Part shown: positions 7,166 to 7,297 of the stretch, in pieces | Layout of the letters: the number at the start of each line of letters is the position of its first letter | Position numbering within the stretch: the stretch's first letter is position 1 | Source of the DNA: Clostridiales bacterium | GTDB taxonomy: Bacteria > Bacillota > Clostridia > Tissierellales > Sedimentibacteraceae | Direction: 5' to 3' | NCBI GenBank assembly: GCA_003483345.1 | Contig: DMWH01000190.1 | Coordinates: forward strand, 13,706-21,002 | DNA length: 7,297 bases | The notes under the pieces: generated by a model | What the model was told of the DNA's origin: nothing | The model's input: the letters and a program-made list of their open reading frames with translations, nothing else | The model's database searches: none | Position numbers and translations under genes: made by a program

Positions 7166-7193
7166 TGGCTTGTGCCAAAAAACCCATTGTCAA
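7141..7193 (-). repeat. Two imperfect direct repeats across the operon promoter
   Basis: Copy 1 (7193-7173) runs TTGACA, ATGGG, a six-T run, then GGCA. Copy 2 (7165-7141) runs TTGACA, TAAATGTG, a seven-T run, then GTCA. The copies begin 28 bases apart. Copy 2 is also bounded by an inverted TGACA/TGTCA pair. In addition CAATGG (7189-7184) and CCATTG (7168-7163) form an inverted repeat bridging the copies and touching the -35 box. It could bind a regulator. I do not recognise the site. Confidence 0.4.
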
Positions 7194-7220
7194 AATATAG
7201 TGTTAATTTATAAATATTTA

Positions 7221-7248
7221 AGGTGCTTCCAAATTATTGGAAACACCT
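7221..7248 (-). terminator. Hairpin, probable terminator of a gene beyond the right edge
   Basis: Twelve-base arms (AGGTGCTTCCAA and TTGGAAACACCT, plus-strand wording) enclose a 4-base loop. The only mismatch is C/A at 7226 and 7243 in plus-strand RNA. In minus-strand RNA it becomes a G-U wobble, so the stem is fully paired only when transcribed leftwards. That fits termination of an upstream minus-strand gene, although the following tail (TTAAATATTTATAAATT) is AT-rich, not a clean T run. The remaining 7249-7297 shows no identifiable gene. Confidence 0.55.
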
Positions 7249-7297
7249 ATCAGTATTAGACAATCTACATATACCGCAGTCTCATTCACCAATTTAT

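Noticed and set aside
7188..7193. Second TTGACA as an independent promoter
   Set aside because: At 17 bases spacing the -10 position reads GCCATT, which is not a usable -10 box.
1..7297. CRISPR array, insertion sequence, tRNA or rRNA
   Set aside because: No regularly spaced repeats, transposase motifs, terminal repeats with target duplications or tRNA-like cloverleaf were found on reading both strands.

Overview
The window is AT-rich, and every gene that can be supported lies on the minus strand. AGGAGG-type ribosome binding sites, a large single-chain PurL, a two-subunit indolepyruvate:ferredoxin oxidoreductase and a butyrate kinase together suggest an anaerobic, amino-acid-fermenting low-GC Firmicute (Clostridia or Tissierellia type). 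That placement is inferred from gene content and composition; no marker gene for taxonomy is present.

Layout, in the direction of transcription (from high to low coordinates). Positions 7080-7297 are non-coding. They hold a hairpin (7221-7248) that probably terminates an upstream gene outside the window, then a promoter region with two imperfect direct repeats. Next comes a probable four-gene operon: a beta-CASP metallo-beta-lactamase RNase-like protein (5424-7079), iorA (3617-5392), iorB (3040-3615) and a butyrate-kinase-family gene (1960-3027). Gaps are 31, 1 and 12 bases, no terminator is visible between the genes, and a rho-independent terminator follows at 1912-1941. A second unit starts from its own near-consensus promoter (1738-1766) and encodes the first 567 residues of PurL, which runs off the left edge of the window.

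How the genes fit together. IorA and IorB oxidatively decarboxylate aryl-2-oxoacids, formed by transamination of aromatic amino acids, to aryl-acyl-CoA and reduce ferredoxin. A phosphotransacylase, not found in the window, would make the acyl phosphate. The kinase would then conserve its energy as ATP and release the arylacetate or a branched or short-chain acid. The beta-CASP protein has no obvious metabolic link to this route. Its place at the head of the operon is the least expected part of the layout. purL belongs to de novo purine synthesis and appears to be independently controlled.

I see no mobile element, CRISPR array, RNA gene or clear evidence of a new defence or genetic system. The points worth a second look are the missing phosphotransacylase, the RNase-like leader gene with its long C-terminal tail, and the repeat architecture of the two promoter regions.
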